Source: Chryseobacterium lactis (GTDB lineage Bacteria > Bacteroidota > Bacteroidia > Flavobacteriales > Weeksellaceae). From it: a DNA stretch of 64,000 nt. The stretch lies in contig NZ_CP033924.1 in the NCBI RefSeq assembly GCF_003815875.1, positions 310,001 through 374,000 of the forward strand. Reading direction: 5' to 3'. Below are positions 35,336 through 43,288 of this stretch, in pieces. A program made the translations under genes and the position numbers. Under the pieces are notes generated by a model. The model saw only the letters and a list, made by a program, of their open reading frames with translations, did not search any database and was not told the origin of the DNA. The stretch's first letter is position 1. Each line of letters starts with the position of its first letter.

Positions 35336-37225
35336 ATGACTAAAGGAAATATTAATGTATCGGTGGAAAATATTTTCCCACTAATTAAAAAATTTCTTTA
35401 CAGTGATCACGAAATATTCTTAAGAGAATTAATCTCTAACGCAACTGATGCTACTTTAAAATTAAAACATTTAACGAGTATTGGTGAGGCAAAAGTGGAA
35501 TATGGAAATCCAAAGCTTGAAGTTAAAATCGACAAAGAGCAAAAAACCTTGCGTATTATCGATCAGGGTATTGGAATGACTGGTGAAGAGGTTGAAAAAT
35601 ATATTAATCAGGTTGCCTTTTCCGGAGCTGAAGAGTTTTTGGAAAAATATAAAGACACGGCAAAAGATTCAGGAATTATCGGCCACTTCGGACTAGGATT
35701 TTATTCTGCATTTATGGTAGCAGAAAAAGTGGAAATCCTTACCAAGTCTTACAAAGATGAACCTGCAGTGCGTTGGATCTGTGACGGAAGCCCTGAATTT
35801 ACTTTAGAAGAAACAGATAAAATAGAAAGAGGTACAGAAATCATTCTTCACATCGCAGATGATTCTGTAGAATTTTTAGAAGAAACAAAAATTCGTGAGC
35901 TGTTATTAAAATATAACAAATTCATGCCTGTTCCAATTAAATTTGGTACAAAAACACATACTCTACCGTTACCAGAAGACGCTCCTGAAGATGCTGTAGC
36001 CGAAACTGAAGAGGTAGACAATATCATCAATAATCCGACTCCGGCCTGGACTATCGCTCCAAGTGAATTGAATAATGAGGATTATATGAAGTTCTATCAC
36101 GAATTGTATCCAATGCAATTTGAGGAACCTTTGTTCCATATTCATTTGAATGTTGATTATCCTTTTAACCTTACGGGAGTTCTATTCTTCCCTAAATTAA
36201 GCAACAACTTAAATATTGAAAAGGATAAAATCCAATTATACCAAAACCAGGTATTTGTAACAGATGAAGTAAAAGGGATTGTTCCTGACTTTCTGATGCT
36301 TTTGCGAGGAGTAATTGATTCTCCGGATATTCCATTGAATGTATCTCGTTCTTATCTTCAGGCAGATGGAGCCGTAAAGAAAATATCTTCTTACATCACC
36401 AAAAAAGTAGGTGATAAAATGACCTCTTTAATCAACGAAAACCGTGAAGATTATGAGCAAAAATGGAACGACATCAAAGTAGTTATTGAGTATGGAATCG
36501 TTACAGAAGAAAAATTTGCTGAAAAAGCAGATAAATTCACCCTATATCCAACGACAGACGGAAAATATTTCCTTTGGGATGAATTGGTTGAAAAAATCAA
36601 GCCATCACAAACTGATAAAGACAATAAATTAGTGATTCTTTACGCAACCAATGCTGATGAGCAACACAGCTATATTCAGTCTGCAAAGGAAAAAGGCTAT
36701 GAAGTTCTTTTATTGGACACCCCTATTACTCCTCATGTTATCCAAAAACTGGAAACGTCGAAAGAGAATACATCATTTGCAAGAGTGGATGCTGATCATA
36801 TCAACAATCTGATCAAAAAAGATGAACCTGTTATTTCAAAATTGAATGAAACGGAAAAAGAATCTTTAAAGAAAAATGTGGAAGAAGCCATCAAGGATTC
36901 CAAATTCACCGTTCAGCTTGAAGATCTTGACAGCAATGACGCTCCGTTTACGATTACTCAACCTGAGTTTATGAGAAGGATGAAGGAAATGCAGGCAACC
37001 GGCGGAGGCGGTATGTTCGGAATGGGAGGTTTCCCGGAAATGTATAACTTGGTTGTGAACTCCAATAGTGACCTTTCTAATCAGATTTTAAAAACAGAAA
37101 ATGAGGAACAGAAGGAAAGCTTAATCAAATATGCTTTAGATCTTGCTAAGTTATCTCAAAACTTACTGAAAGGGAAAGACCTGACGGATTTTATACAAAG
37201 AAGCTATAAGCAACTTGAAAAATAA
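35336..37225 (+). CDS. htpG: Molecular chaperone HtpG (Hsp90)
   Basis: A 629-aa cytoplasmic ATP-dependent chaperone. The GHKL ATPase domain shows FLRELISNATDATLK, DQGIGMT and GHFGLGFYSAFMVA near the N-terminus. The middle domain includes FEEPLFHIHLNVDYPFNLTG and LPDFLMLLRGVIDSPDIPLNVSRSYLQ-like elements with the Arg of the VSRSYLQ loop. A glycine-rich methionine segment (MQATGGGGMFGMGGFPEM, near residues 555-572) precedes the dimerisation helices. The length is normal. It is a single gene with a clear terminator, reading away from the candidate origin. Confidence 0.97.
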   Translation: MTKGNINVSVENIFPLIKKFLYSDHEIFLRELISNATDATLKLKHLTSIGEAKVEYGNPKLEVKIDKEQKTLRIIDQGIGMTGEEVEKYINQVAFSGAEEFLEKYKDTAKDSGIIGHFGLGFYSAFMVAEKVEILTKSYKDEPAVRWICDGSPEFTLEETDKIERGTEIILHIADDSVEFLEETKIRELLLKYNKFMPVPIKFGTKTHTLPLPEDAPEDAVAETEEVDNIINNPTPAWTIAPSELNNEDYMKFYHELYPMQFEEPLFHIHLNVDYPFNLTGVLFFPKLSNNLNIEKDKIQLYQNQVFVTDEVKGIVPDFLMLLRGVIDSPDIPLNVSRSYLQADGAVKKISSYITKKVGDKMTSLINENREDYEQKWNDIKVVIEYGIVTEEKFAEKADKFTLYPTTDGKYFLWDELVEKIKPSQTDKDNKLVILYATNADEQHSYIQSAKEKGYEVLLLDTPITPHVIQKLETSKENTSFARVDADHINNLIKKDEPVISKLNETEKESLKKNVEEAIKDSKFTVQLEDLDSNDAPFTITQPEFMRRMKEMQATGGGGMFGMGGFPEMYNLVVNSNSDLSNQILKTENEEQKESLIKYALDLAKLSQNLLKGKDLTDFIQRSYKQLEK

Positions 37226-37234
37226 TATAGAAAG

Positions 37235-37264
37235 GCTGTTTCAAATTGAAACAGCTTTTTTTTT
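37235..37264 (+). terminator. Terminator of htpG
   Basis: An 8-bp stem GCTGTTTC/GAAACAGC (37235-37242 with 37248-37255) followed by nine T residues. Confidence 0.9.
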
Positions 37265-37271
37265 GCTTTAA

Positions 37272-37510
37272 AGTTGGAAAACGCTAGGGCGCAAGATTTT
37301 TGAATGCGATGTGCTTTAAGGTACCAGGATTTTATCTCGCTGATTTTGCAGATGAAGCAGATCAATAAAAATCTGCGTATCTGTTTGATCTGTGAGGAAG
37401 TTTAATCTAAATAACTATCCAATCTTCGCCTTAAAATATTCTCAATGTAAATAAAACCTTTAGGCCTTAGTGCTTTCCAACAGTAAAATCACCACAAAAC
37501 AGTTTCTATG
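37272..37510. repeat. Dispersed intergenic repeat, copy one of a pair
   Basis: Begins GTTGGAAAACGCTAGGGCGC and contains ATTTTGCAGATGAAGCAGAT and AAAATCTGCGTATCTG, the modules of the 8.6-10.2 kb array. Its last part, with TTTCTATGAATAATA, is repeated after the second copy near 37871. No coding potential. Confidence 0.7.
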
Positions 37511-37526
37511 AATAATACTTTTAGGA

Positions 37527-37560
37527 ACTAAAGACTGTTTCGAATGAGACAGTCTTTAGT
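37527..37560. other. Orphan strong hairpin between repeat copies
   Basis: A 15-bp stem with one G-T pair (37527-37541 with 37546-37560) and a GAAT loop. Its sequence, built around AAAGACTGTTTC and GAGACAGTCTTT, resembles the htpG terminator stem. No gene ends beside it and no good T run follows on either strand. Confidence 0.7.
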
Positions 37561-37572
37561 AATTTTATGGTG

Positions 37573-37880
37573 TTGTTGGAAAACGCTAAGACGCAAGATT
37601 TTTACATTAATAATGTTTGAAGGCGCAAAGATTTTATCTAAGATAAAATTGAAGGCTGCTGAATAATCATTACGAATTCGCTAATAAAAAAGCTCATCAA
37701 CCTATATTTCTATGTAATTATTTTTTTCAACCCAATAGAAACAGTGAATATGATGACAAAAAATAAGCATAACTCTTGCTGAAGATTCTTGATCTTCTTG
37801 CGTCTTAAAAATATTCTCAGCAAATAAAACCTTTGCGCCTTCGCGTTTTCCAACATTAAAGTCAAAACAATTTCTATGAA
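37573..37880. repeat. Dispersed intergenic repeat, copy two of a pair
   Basis: Begins GTTGGAAAACGCTAAGACGC and carries GGCGCAAAGATTTTATCTAAG, then a reversed-looking end CGCCTTCGCGTTTTCCAAC, so the element has inverted termini. The adjoining 37881-38227 is AT-rich and I see no gene, RNA or terminator in it. Confidence 0.65.
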
Positions 37881-38227
37881 TAATATTTTTATGCACAAAA
37901 GATTTTAAATACTTAAGTCTTATGAAGTAAATATGATTCTGTTGAAAAGAGCACTTAAGTTTTTAAAAATCGAAGATTTTCTGCTGATATGTACTTTTAT
38001 GCAGTATTATTTTAAATTTCTTAAGTGAAGTAAAGAGTTTAATCATAACGCATTTGTGGCTTTTGTGGTTCATCCTCCTTCAATAGCAAAAATTCATCAG
38101 CAATTAATCCAAATAATATTGATATTATAACCCTTTTCTGGGCTTTCCCTTAGCCTTGATTATTTTGGTGTACATTTTTTCTGTTTTCTATTGTATACAT
38201 TATGCTTTTTTGCCATTTTTGTATAAA

Positions 38228-38629
38228 ATGTCGGACATGCAAAAAGAAAAATTACGTCTCATCAGAAAACAAAAAGGTTACACTCAACAGCAGGTAGCCG
38301 ATTTTATCGCAACTGATGTATCTAATTACAGCAGAAAAGAAAGTGGTGATGTAAAGATCATAAAAGATGAATGGGACAAGCTTGCCCGTTTCTTAGATGT
38401 TCCGGTAGAAGAAATTTATGAAGAAGAGGAAGCTACAGTGGTTGTTAATAATAATCATCCTGTATTTAATGATAGATCCACCTCTGCAGGAGTAATCACT
38501 ACACAGAATAATTATGATAATATTCCAGGGGCTGTTATTGAAAGCCTGCAAGGATATATTGCTTTATTAAAAGAAGAAAATGAAAGGCTAAAGGAGGAGG
38601 CAAAAACTACTCTAAGGATTAAAAAATAA
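38228..38629 (+). CDS. XRE family helix-turn-helix regulator
   Basis: A 133-aa regulator. The N-terminal HTH_3 domain (LRLIRKQKGYTQQQVADFIATDVSNYSRKESGDVKI, then WDKLARFLDVPVEEIYEEE) is followed by a linker with an Asn-rich stretch and a C-terminal helix (ALLKEENERLKEEAKTTLR) suited to dimerisation. The start MSDMQKEK at 38228 is chosen because the 24 upstream residues are hydrophobic noise in non-coding sequence. The gene stands alone between the repeats and a strong terminator, so the target is unknown. The domain is also seen in antitoxins, but no toxin gene is adjacent. Confidence 0.88.
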   Translation: MSDMQKEKLRLIRKQKGYTQQQVADFIATDVSNYSRKESGDVKIIKDEWDKLARFLDVPVEEIYEEEEATVVVNNNHPVFNDRSTSAGVITTQNNYDNIPGAVIESLQGYIALLKEENERLKEEAKTTLRIKK

Positions 38630-38650
38630 GCATTTACAGCTTGAAAGATA

Positions 38651-38685
38651 GAAAGACTCCAGCGGCTTCGCCGCTGGAGTCTTTC
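38651..38685. terminator. Strong bidirectional terminator
   Basis: A 16-bp perfect stem (38651-38666 with 38670-38685) with a TTC loop. It lies between the convergent XRE regulator and hydrolase genes, 1 base from the hydrolase stop. Confidence 0.92.
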
Positions 38686-38686
38686 T

Positions 38687-39481
38687 TTATAACTGATCAA
38701 TTGCTTTTAAAATTTCTTCCCGGTTATTTTTCATTCCTTCTAAATGATCGCCTTTCGATTCAATAAAAACTTTATTTCCTGATGCGTTGTCAAAAACCAG
38801 CTTTCCTTGTTCGTAGGGAATCGTTTTATCATCTTTAGCATGAATCACAAGAACCGGAAGGTTGTTTAAAGCTTTGACATCCTCTTTAGCAGAATAGGGA
38901 GAAATCATTGTCTGCAAAATAAAATCTTTATATTGTGGAGCAAAGTGAGCGGCGATATCTGTAAAAGAAGCCATTGGGCAATCCAGAATCAGGCCTGAAA
39001 TTTTTGACACATTGTCTTTAGCCAGATGAGCAGCTACCTGGGTTCCTAATGAAGCTCCATAAAGATACACTTTAGTATTTTTAATATCTTCTCTTTTGAT
39101 CAGTTCATCAAAAAATTTCTGACCATCTTCTGCTACATTTTTATGTGTCAGTTTTCCTGTAGACAATCCATAGCCTCTCAGATCAATCATTACTATCTGA
39201 TATCCGGCATCTACTAGTGGTTTTGTCATAAATTGATACGTCGTCACATTTCCCGCAGCTCCATGAAAATAAAAAATGGTTTTCTTAATTTCCTTTTGTT
39301 TAGGTTTTGCAATAAATGCTGTAATTACATTATCATCTACCGGAAGTTTAATGGTATCTGAAATCTTCATTTCAAAGGGATTCATCGCTTTATTAGGTTG
39401 ATAGAACTTATCATCCATTTGTGCTTTTGAAAATGCAGCTACTAAAAGGAATGCTAAAGTAAAAATTGAGCTTGGTTTCAT
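38687..39481 (-). CDS. Exported alpha/beta hydrolase
   Basis: A 264-aa protein with a signal peptide ending SKAQ (residues 1-21). The alpha/beta hydrolase fold is marked by the oxyanion strand IFYFHGAAGNVTTY, the nucleophile elbow VYLYGASLGTQVAAH (Ser in GASLG), the acid VLVIHAKDDKTIPYEQG, and the base His in SKGDHLEGM. All three catalytic residues are in order. It resembles BEM46/YfhR-type or lipase-like serine hydrolases. The substrate is unknown. It is convergent with the XRE gene. Confidence 0.88.
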   Translation of the reverse strand: MKPSSIFTLAFLLVAAFSKAQMDDKFYQPNKAMNPFEMKISDTIKLPVDDNVITAFIAKPKQKEIKKTIFYFHGAAGNVTTYQFMTKPLVDAGYQIVMIDLRGYGLSTGKLTHKNVAEDGQKFFDELIKREDIKNTKVYLYGASLGTQVAAHLAKDNVSKISGLILDCPMASFTDIAAHFAPQYKDFILQTMISPYSAKEDVKALNNLPVLVIHAKDDKTIPYEQGKLVFDNASGNKVFIESKGDHLEGMKNNREEILKAIDQL

Positions 39482-39588
39482 AGGTATTGTTTTTAATTAT
39501 GAACCAAAGGTATTGTAAGGCGTCTCAATTTGAAAAAATAGATGACTGATCTGTAAGTTTCCCAGTCTGAGTAGTAAAATATATATTA

Positions 39589-39885
39589 TTAAATCTCATT
39601 CAGCGGATCCCAAAACAATTTTTTGAAATTTTTTATTCTGAAATTTTCAATAACAATTCCTTCAGCTTCCAGTTTAATCTGAAATTCAGGAACTGATAAT
39701 GTACCGGAACTTGATATAACACGGTGTGCGGGGACATCTTCAGGACAGCCTCCCATCGCTTTTCCTACATGACGGGAATGATTCGGATAGCCCACGGCTT
39801 TGGCTATAGCGCCATAAGTAGAGACCCTTCCCTTTGGAATAAGTCTTGCGACTTCGTATACCTGTTGTTTGAAAATTTCGTCCAT
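39589..39885 (-). CDS. Alkyltransferase-like protein lacking the catalytic Cys (ATL)
   Basis: A 98-aa DNA-binding protein of the MGMT/Ogt fold. Family features are FKQQVYEVARLIPKGRVSTYGAIAKAVGYPNHSRHVGKAM, with the recognition helix and flipping Arg. The active-site motif PCHRV of methyltransferases is here PAHRV (VPAHRVISSSG), so the acceptor Cys is replaced by Ala. That places it with alkyltransferase-like proteins, which bind O6-alkylguanine without repairing it and hand it to nucleotide excision repair. The only Cys left, in GGCPED, is upstream of the motif. Length fits the ATL family, not full MGMT (about 160 aa). Confidence 0.9.
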   Translation of the reverse strand: MDEIFKQQVYEVARLIPKGRVSTYGAIAKAVGYPNHSRHVGKAMGGCPEDVPAHRVISSSGTLSVPEFQIKLEAEGIVIENFRIKNFKKLFWDPLNEI

Positions 39886-39974
39886 ATCAATTCATTGTTT
39901 TTAGCTGGCTTTCTTTTTTTGCACCATTTTTGAACTCTTGTAAGCTCAATGATGTTTCATTAAAAGATAAAGAT

Positions 39975-40121
39975 ATGAAAAAATCATTTTTCCGACTGTT
40001 GAATACAGTCAATAAAAAGGTGCTTCCGAAGTTGAGTAATAAAGATCCCAATCATTTAACAAAGGTGGAGAAAGGTATCCTGGCATATCGGTATTTTGTG
40101 CTGGTAAATTCATTGGATTGA
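39975..40121 (+). CDS. Conserved small basic protein
   Basis: A 48-aa protein starting MKKSFFRLLNTVNKKVLPKL and ending RYFVLVNSLD. The start at 39975 is chosen because ATG is preceded by AAAGAT and because the 15 upstream residues are unlike coding sequence. I recall short proteins of this shape, basic at the start and ending in NSLD or NALD, being widespread in Flavobacteriia and sometimes labelled SsrA-binding protein. That label is from memory and does not fit true SmpB, which is about 150 aa. The function is unknown. Confidence 0.65.
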   Translation: MKKSFFRLLNTVNKKVLPKLSNKDPNHLTKVEKGILAYRYFVLVNSLD

Positions 40122-40169
40122 TTTATTTCCCACTGATAATTAATATTTTCACAGATAATTAAAATAAAT

Positions 40170-40522
40170 TATTGGCTCGCAGATTTAGGTGATGACGCAG
40201 ATTATTATTTTTATGTTAAGATCTGATTTGTTAGAAATCGCAAAGGCGCAAATTCTTTTATATACATGCTTCTTTAAGGCGCAATGATTTTATCTGCGAT
40301 AAAATTTGATATTTCATAGTTTATTTTCTCTCACGCTGATTTTGCAGATTTGTTGGAAAACGCAAAGGCGCAATTAATATTTATTATGCTACTTTAAGGC
40401 GCAAGAAAATCTCAGATTTTCAGCAAGCATTTAACACAACATGCTTAGATTAAATTTTCTCGCGGATCAAGCTGATTACGCAGATTTTTATATTCATCTG
40501 CAAAATCTGCGTGAGAAAAAAA
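40170..40522. repeat. Dispersed intergenic repeat, compound copy
   Basis: Two partial copies in a row: GTTAGAAATCGCAAAGGCGC near 40230 and GTTGGAAAACGCAAAGGCGC near 40353, each followed by a GGCGCAA block, then ATTTTATCTGCGATAAAAT and CTCGCGGATCAAGCTGATTA. It fills the 475-base gap after the small basic protein. No coding potential. Confidence 0.75.
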
Positions 40523-40540
40523 ATAAGTTTAAAAATAAAA

Positions 40541-40565
40541 AGCGCTCCAAATCAATTGAAGCGCT
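40541..40565 (-). terminator. Terminator of the deoxyhypusine synthase-like gene
   Basis: A 10-bp stem with one G-T pair (40541-40550 with 40556-40565) and a 5-base loop, with a T run following on the minus strand; 32 bases after the stop. Confidence 0.8.
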
Positions 40566-40596
40566 ATATTTTTACTCTCTTTGAGATATTGTATTC

Positions 40597-41568
40597 TTAG
40601 TTTTCTAAGATATAAGAGAACATCAATGGTGCACAGATAGTTGCATCACTTTCAACGATAAATTTCGGTGTAGTGATATCCAGTTTACCCCAAGTGATTT
40701 TCTCATTTGGAACTGCTCCTGAATATGAACCATAAGATGTTGTAGAATCAGAAATCTGGCAGAAATAAGACCAGAACGGAATGTCATGCATTTCCATATC
40801 CTGATACAACATTGGTACAACACAGATAGGGAAATCTCCTGCAATACCTCCACCAATCTGGAAGAACCCAACTCCTTTTCCAGCTGAATTTTTAGTATAC
40901 CAGTCAGCAAGGTAAGTCATGTATTCGATCCCCGATTTCATTGTAGTAGCTTTAAGCTCTCCTTTGATACAGTAAGAAGCGAAAATATTACCCATTGTAG
41001 AATCTTCCCATCCCGGAACTACGATTGGTAAGTTTGCTTCTGCAGCAGCGATCATCCATGAGTTTTCTCTAGGAATTTCATAGTACTGCTCCAATACTCC
41101 TGAAAGGATCATTTTATACATGAATTCGTGTGGGAAATATCTTTCTCCTTTAGCTTCTGCATCTTTCCAGATCTCCACGATATGTTTTTGTAATCTTCTG
41201 AAAGCTTCTTCTTCAGGGATACATGTATCTGTAACTCTGTTTAAACCTCTTTCTAAAAGATCCCACTCATCCTGAGCAGTCAGATCCCTATAATGCGGAA
41301 CTCTCTCGTAGTGAGAGTGAGCCACAAGGTTCATAAGGTCTTCTTCAAGGTTAGCACCTGTACAAGAGATAAAGTCAACTTTCCCCTGACGGATCATTTC
41401 TGCAAGAATCTTACCCAATTCAGCTGTAGACATCGCTCCGGCAAGAGTAATCATCATTTTCCCACCCTCTTTAAGGTGTGCAACATATCCTTTAGATGCA
41501 TCTACCAACGCTGCTGCATTGAAGTGCAGGTAATATTTCTCTATAAACTCAGAAATCGGTTTGCTCAT
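40597..41568 (-). CDS. Deoxyhypusine synthase family protein
   Basis: A 323-aa NAD-dependent enzyme of the deoxyhypusine/homospermidine synthase fold. Recognisable stretches are GGKMMITLAGAMSTAELG, DFISCTGANLEEDLMNLVAH, SWMIAAAEANLPIVVPGWEDSTMG, GVGFFQIGGGIAGDFPICVVP and KFIVESDATICAPLMFSYIL. In eukaryotes and archaea the family modifies eIF5A; bacteria lack that target, so bacterial members probably act on polyamines or related amines. The length is normal for bacterial members. It is a single gene with its own terminator. The family call is firm, the reaction uncertain. Confidence 0.9.
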   Translation of the reverse strand: MSKPISEFIEKYYLHFNAAALVDASKGYVAHLKEGGKMMITLAGAMSTAELGKILAEMIRQGKVDFISCTGANLEEDLMNLVAHSHYERVPHYRDLTAQDEWDLLERGLNRVTDTCIPEEEAFRRLQKHIVEIWKDAEAKGERYFPHEFMYKMILSGVLEQYYEIPRENSWMIAAAEANLPIVVPGWEDSTMGNIFASYCIKGELKATTMKSGIEYMTYLADWYTKNSAGKGVGFFQIGGGIAGDFPICVVPMLYQDMEMHDIPFWSYFCQISDSTTSYGSYSGAVPNEKITWGKLDITTPKFIVESDATICAPLMFSYILEN

Positions 41569-41718
41569 TTTTTTAATTTTTGCAAAGATAAAACTTAAAA
41601 ATGGAATGCTGTCAACTCGCTTGAAGAAAGTCTGGTAGAGGCATTATTTTTTATCATTTGTTAAATAGATTATCTGTTTCAGTTAAATCAAAATATTCTA
41701 AAAAATTGTATCCACAAA

Positions 41719-41805
41719 TTTGTTGGAAAACGCAATAGCGAAAGTTCTTTTTTATATATACTGTTTCAAGGCACAATGATTTTATCTGCAATAAAATTGT
41801 ATACC
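41719..41805. repeat. Dispersed intergenic repeat, short remnant
   Basis: GTTGGAAAACGCAATAGCG followed by a diverged GGCACAATGATTTTATC and GCAATAAAATTGTA, matching the repeat start and hairpin module. The rest of the 360-base gap (41569-41928) shows only the terminator at 41876. Confidence 0.65.
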
Positions 41806-41875
41806 GATCATTCATTTCACATACATCGGTCCAACATTACTCTTACTTATTTTGCTTGTTACAGGAAAATAAAAA

Positions 41876-41898
41876 GCACAGCTCAAAATGAACTGTGC
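41876..41898 (-). terminator. Terminator of the GreA/GreB-like gene
   Basis: A 10-bp stem with one G-T pair (41876-41885 with 41889-41898) and a 3-base loop, followed on the minus strand by TTTTTATTTT; 30 bases after the stop. Confidence 0.87.
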
Positions 41899-41928
41899 CT
41901 ATTGTTTACTTATTATTCAACAAAAGTT

Positions 41929-42309
41929 TTATCCTTCCCAGGCTTCCACTTTCATAATTTCGATTTTTCTTTCTCCGTCTTTAAAAGGCCAGTCGATGAT
42001 ATCTCCTACTCTATATCCTACCACAGCAAGGGCAATGTCAGAAAGTATGGAATGTTTATTCTTTTTAAGCTTTTCTCTGGTTGAGGGCACAAAAATATAT
42101 TCATGTTCAAAATCAAGTGTATGGTCTTTTAAAGTCACTTTTCTATCAACTGTTACAATATCTGCCGGCAGGTCTCTTCTTAGCACCTGTTTGGCTTTTC
42201 TAAGTTCTTCAGCAAGCCTTTTCTCTTCATTGATGCTTACTTTTTTTCTTCTTAGGGTATCTTTTATAGCGTCATAAATTCCTGTGGTTACAATAATATG
42301 ATTGGACAT
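41929..42309 (-). CDS. GreA/GreB family elongation factor-like protein
   Basis: A 126-aa soluble protein. The C-terminal FKBP-like GreA/GreB domain is visible (ADIVTVDRKVTLKDHTLDFEHEYIFVP, then HSILSDIALAVVGYRVGDIIDWPF, the ALxGxxxGD-type motif of Gre factors). The N-terminal part is a short helical region (DAIKDTLRRKKVSINEEKRLAEELRKAKQVLRRDLP), shorter than the full GreA coiled coil of about 75 residues and without its clear acidic tip. It therefore resembles Rnk-type regulators of nucleoside diphosphate kinase or a GreA paralogue. It likely binds RNA polymerase. A promoter is not obvious. Confidence 0.85.
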   Translation of the reverse strand: MSNHIIVTTGIYDAIKDTLRRKKVSINEEKRLAEELRKAKQVLRRDLPADIVTVDRKVTLKDHTLDFEHEYIFVPSTREKLKKNKHSILSDIALAVVGYRVGDIIDWPFKDGERKIEIMKVEAWEG

Positions 42310-42508
42310 TTTTTTTAATTTTTAAATTAAAATGCAGCAGTCCCGATGATCCAATGTAGAATCAGATATCAAAATATCTCTTTCTATGGAAAACCGCAAA
42401 AACAATAAATAAAAATCCGGAATGATCTCCCTGTCTTGGATCCTGACAGGGCTTACGTGATAAAGTCCTTAGAACTTTTCAGAAAAGAATCTGTATGAAG
42501 ATAAAGTA

Positions 42509-42566
42509 ATGACAGCAACAACCCTGGTCTCCGGCGCACTGCAGATAAAAGAATTGTTGCTGTCAT
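42509..42566. repeat. Perfect 13-bp inverted repeat with a 32-base loop
   Basis: ATGACAGCAACAA (42509-42521) and TTGTTGCTGTCAT (42554-42566) are perfect complements. A second 7-bp pair CCCTGTC/GACAGGG lies at 42429-42435 and 42445-42451. Both are in the 292-base gap between the Gre-like gene and the barrel protein. No T run follows, so a regulatory RNA or protein site is as likely as a terminator. Confidence 0.6.
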
Positions 42567-42601
42567 GATATTGTTATTTTGAACTCTAACAAATATATAA
42601 C

Positions 42602-43243
42602 TTAAAAACGGAATGTCACCACTCCACTTAGGGAAACTCTGGTTAATCCCTCTTTTTCATTATCGCCAAAGTCAACTGTTGTTCCATTAAATTTCATTTT
42701 GTTTAATGTTCCTGCTGTTACACTCACTTTTGGTCCAATAAAAATCCTGTCAGAAAGTGCATATTGATATCCGAAACCGGCATCCAGTCCAAGATTAGAA
42801 CCCGTTCCTTTTACATTTCCTGTTTTTGTAGTATATGAAATAACTCCCAATGCCGCATCCACAAATAGTTTGTGCTTTGTAGGCTCATTATAATTGGAAT
42901 ACATAATGGAAGGCCCAAAGAATGTAATATTATCGGTAGTACTCACCGGAACGTAAACATTGTAACCCTGAGAATCACGTCCTGACAATATCCCGTTACT
43001 CGATGCACTATAATTGGAAAATTTCAATCCTATTCCAATGTTTCTGATATTGTAATAAGCAGCAATATCAAAATGAAGCCCGCTTTTTAACCCTTTAACG
43101 TAGTTTCTTTCTTCTCTGGAAAGCCCCGAAGGTGTTTCAGCAACTCTCCAACCGTATCCTACGGATGGAACAAAAGAAAATTGTTGTGCAAAAGAAAGTA
43201 GAGAGCCCGAAATAGCTCCTAATACAAGTAATTTTTTTATCAT
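42602..43243 (-). CDS. Outer-membrane beta-barrel protein
   Basis: A 213-aa exported protein with signal peptide MIKKLLVLGAISGSLLSFAQ. The mature part has alternating aromatic strands (FSFVPSVGYGWRVAETP, GLHFDIAAYYNIRNIGIGLKFSNYS, HKLFVDAALGVISYTTKTG, LGLDAGFGYQYALSDRIFIGPKVSVTAG) and ends VSLSGVVTFRF, a classical C-terminal barrel strand with final Phe. It fits the small OMP beta-barrel (porT-like/OmpA-like) families of Bacteroidota. It is on the same strand as arfB but separated from it by 45 bp. The function is unknown. Confidence 0.8.
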   Translation of the reverse strand: MIKKLLVLGAISGSLLSFAQQFSFVPSVGYGWRVAETPSGLSREERNYVKGLKSGLHFDIAAYYNIRNIGIGLKFSNYSASSNGILSGRDSQGYNVYVPVSTTDNITFFGPSIMYSNYNEPTKHKLFVDAALGVISYTTKTGNVKGTGSNLGLDAGFGYQYALSDRIFIGPKVSVTAGTLNKMKFNGTTVDFGDNEKEGLTRVSLSGVVTFRF

Positions 43244-43288
43244 TTTTTAAGTTTTCGGCAAAAATAGGATTTTCTGCGAAAGATCCAA

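Noticed and set aside
37702..37898. Overlapping 64-aa and 62-aa minus-strand frames
   Set aside because: They lie in a degenerate dispersed repeat and have no recognisable features.
39589..39885. Active O6-methylguanine-DNA methyltransferase
   Set aside because: The acceptor Cys of PCHRV is Ala here, so a repair activity is not supported.
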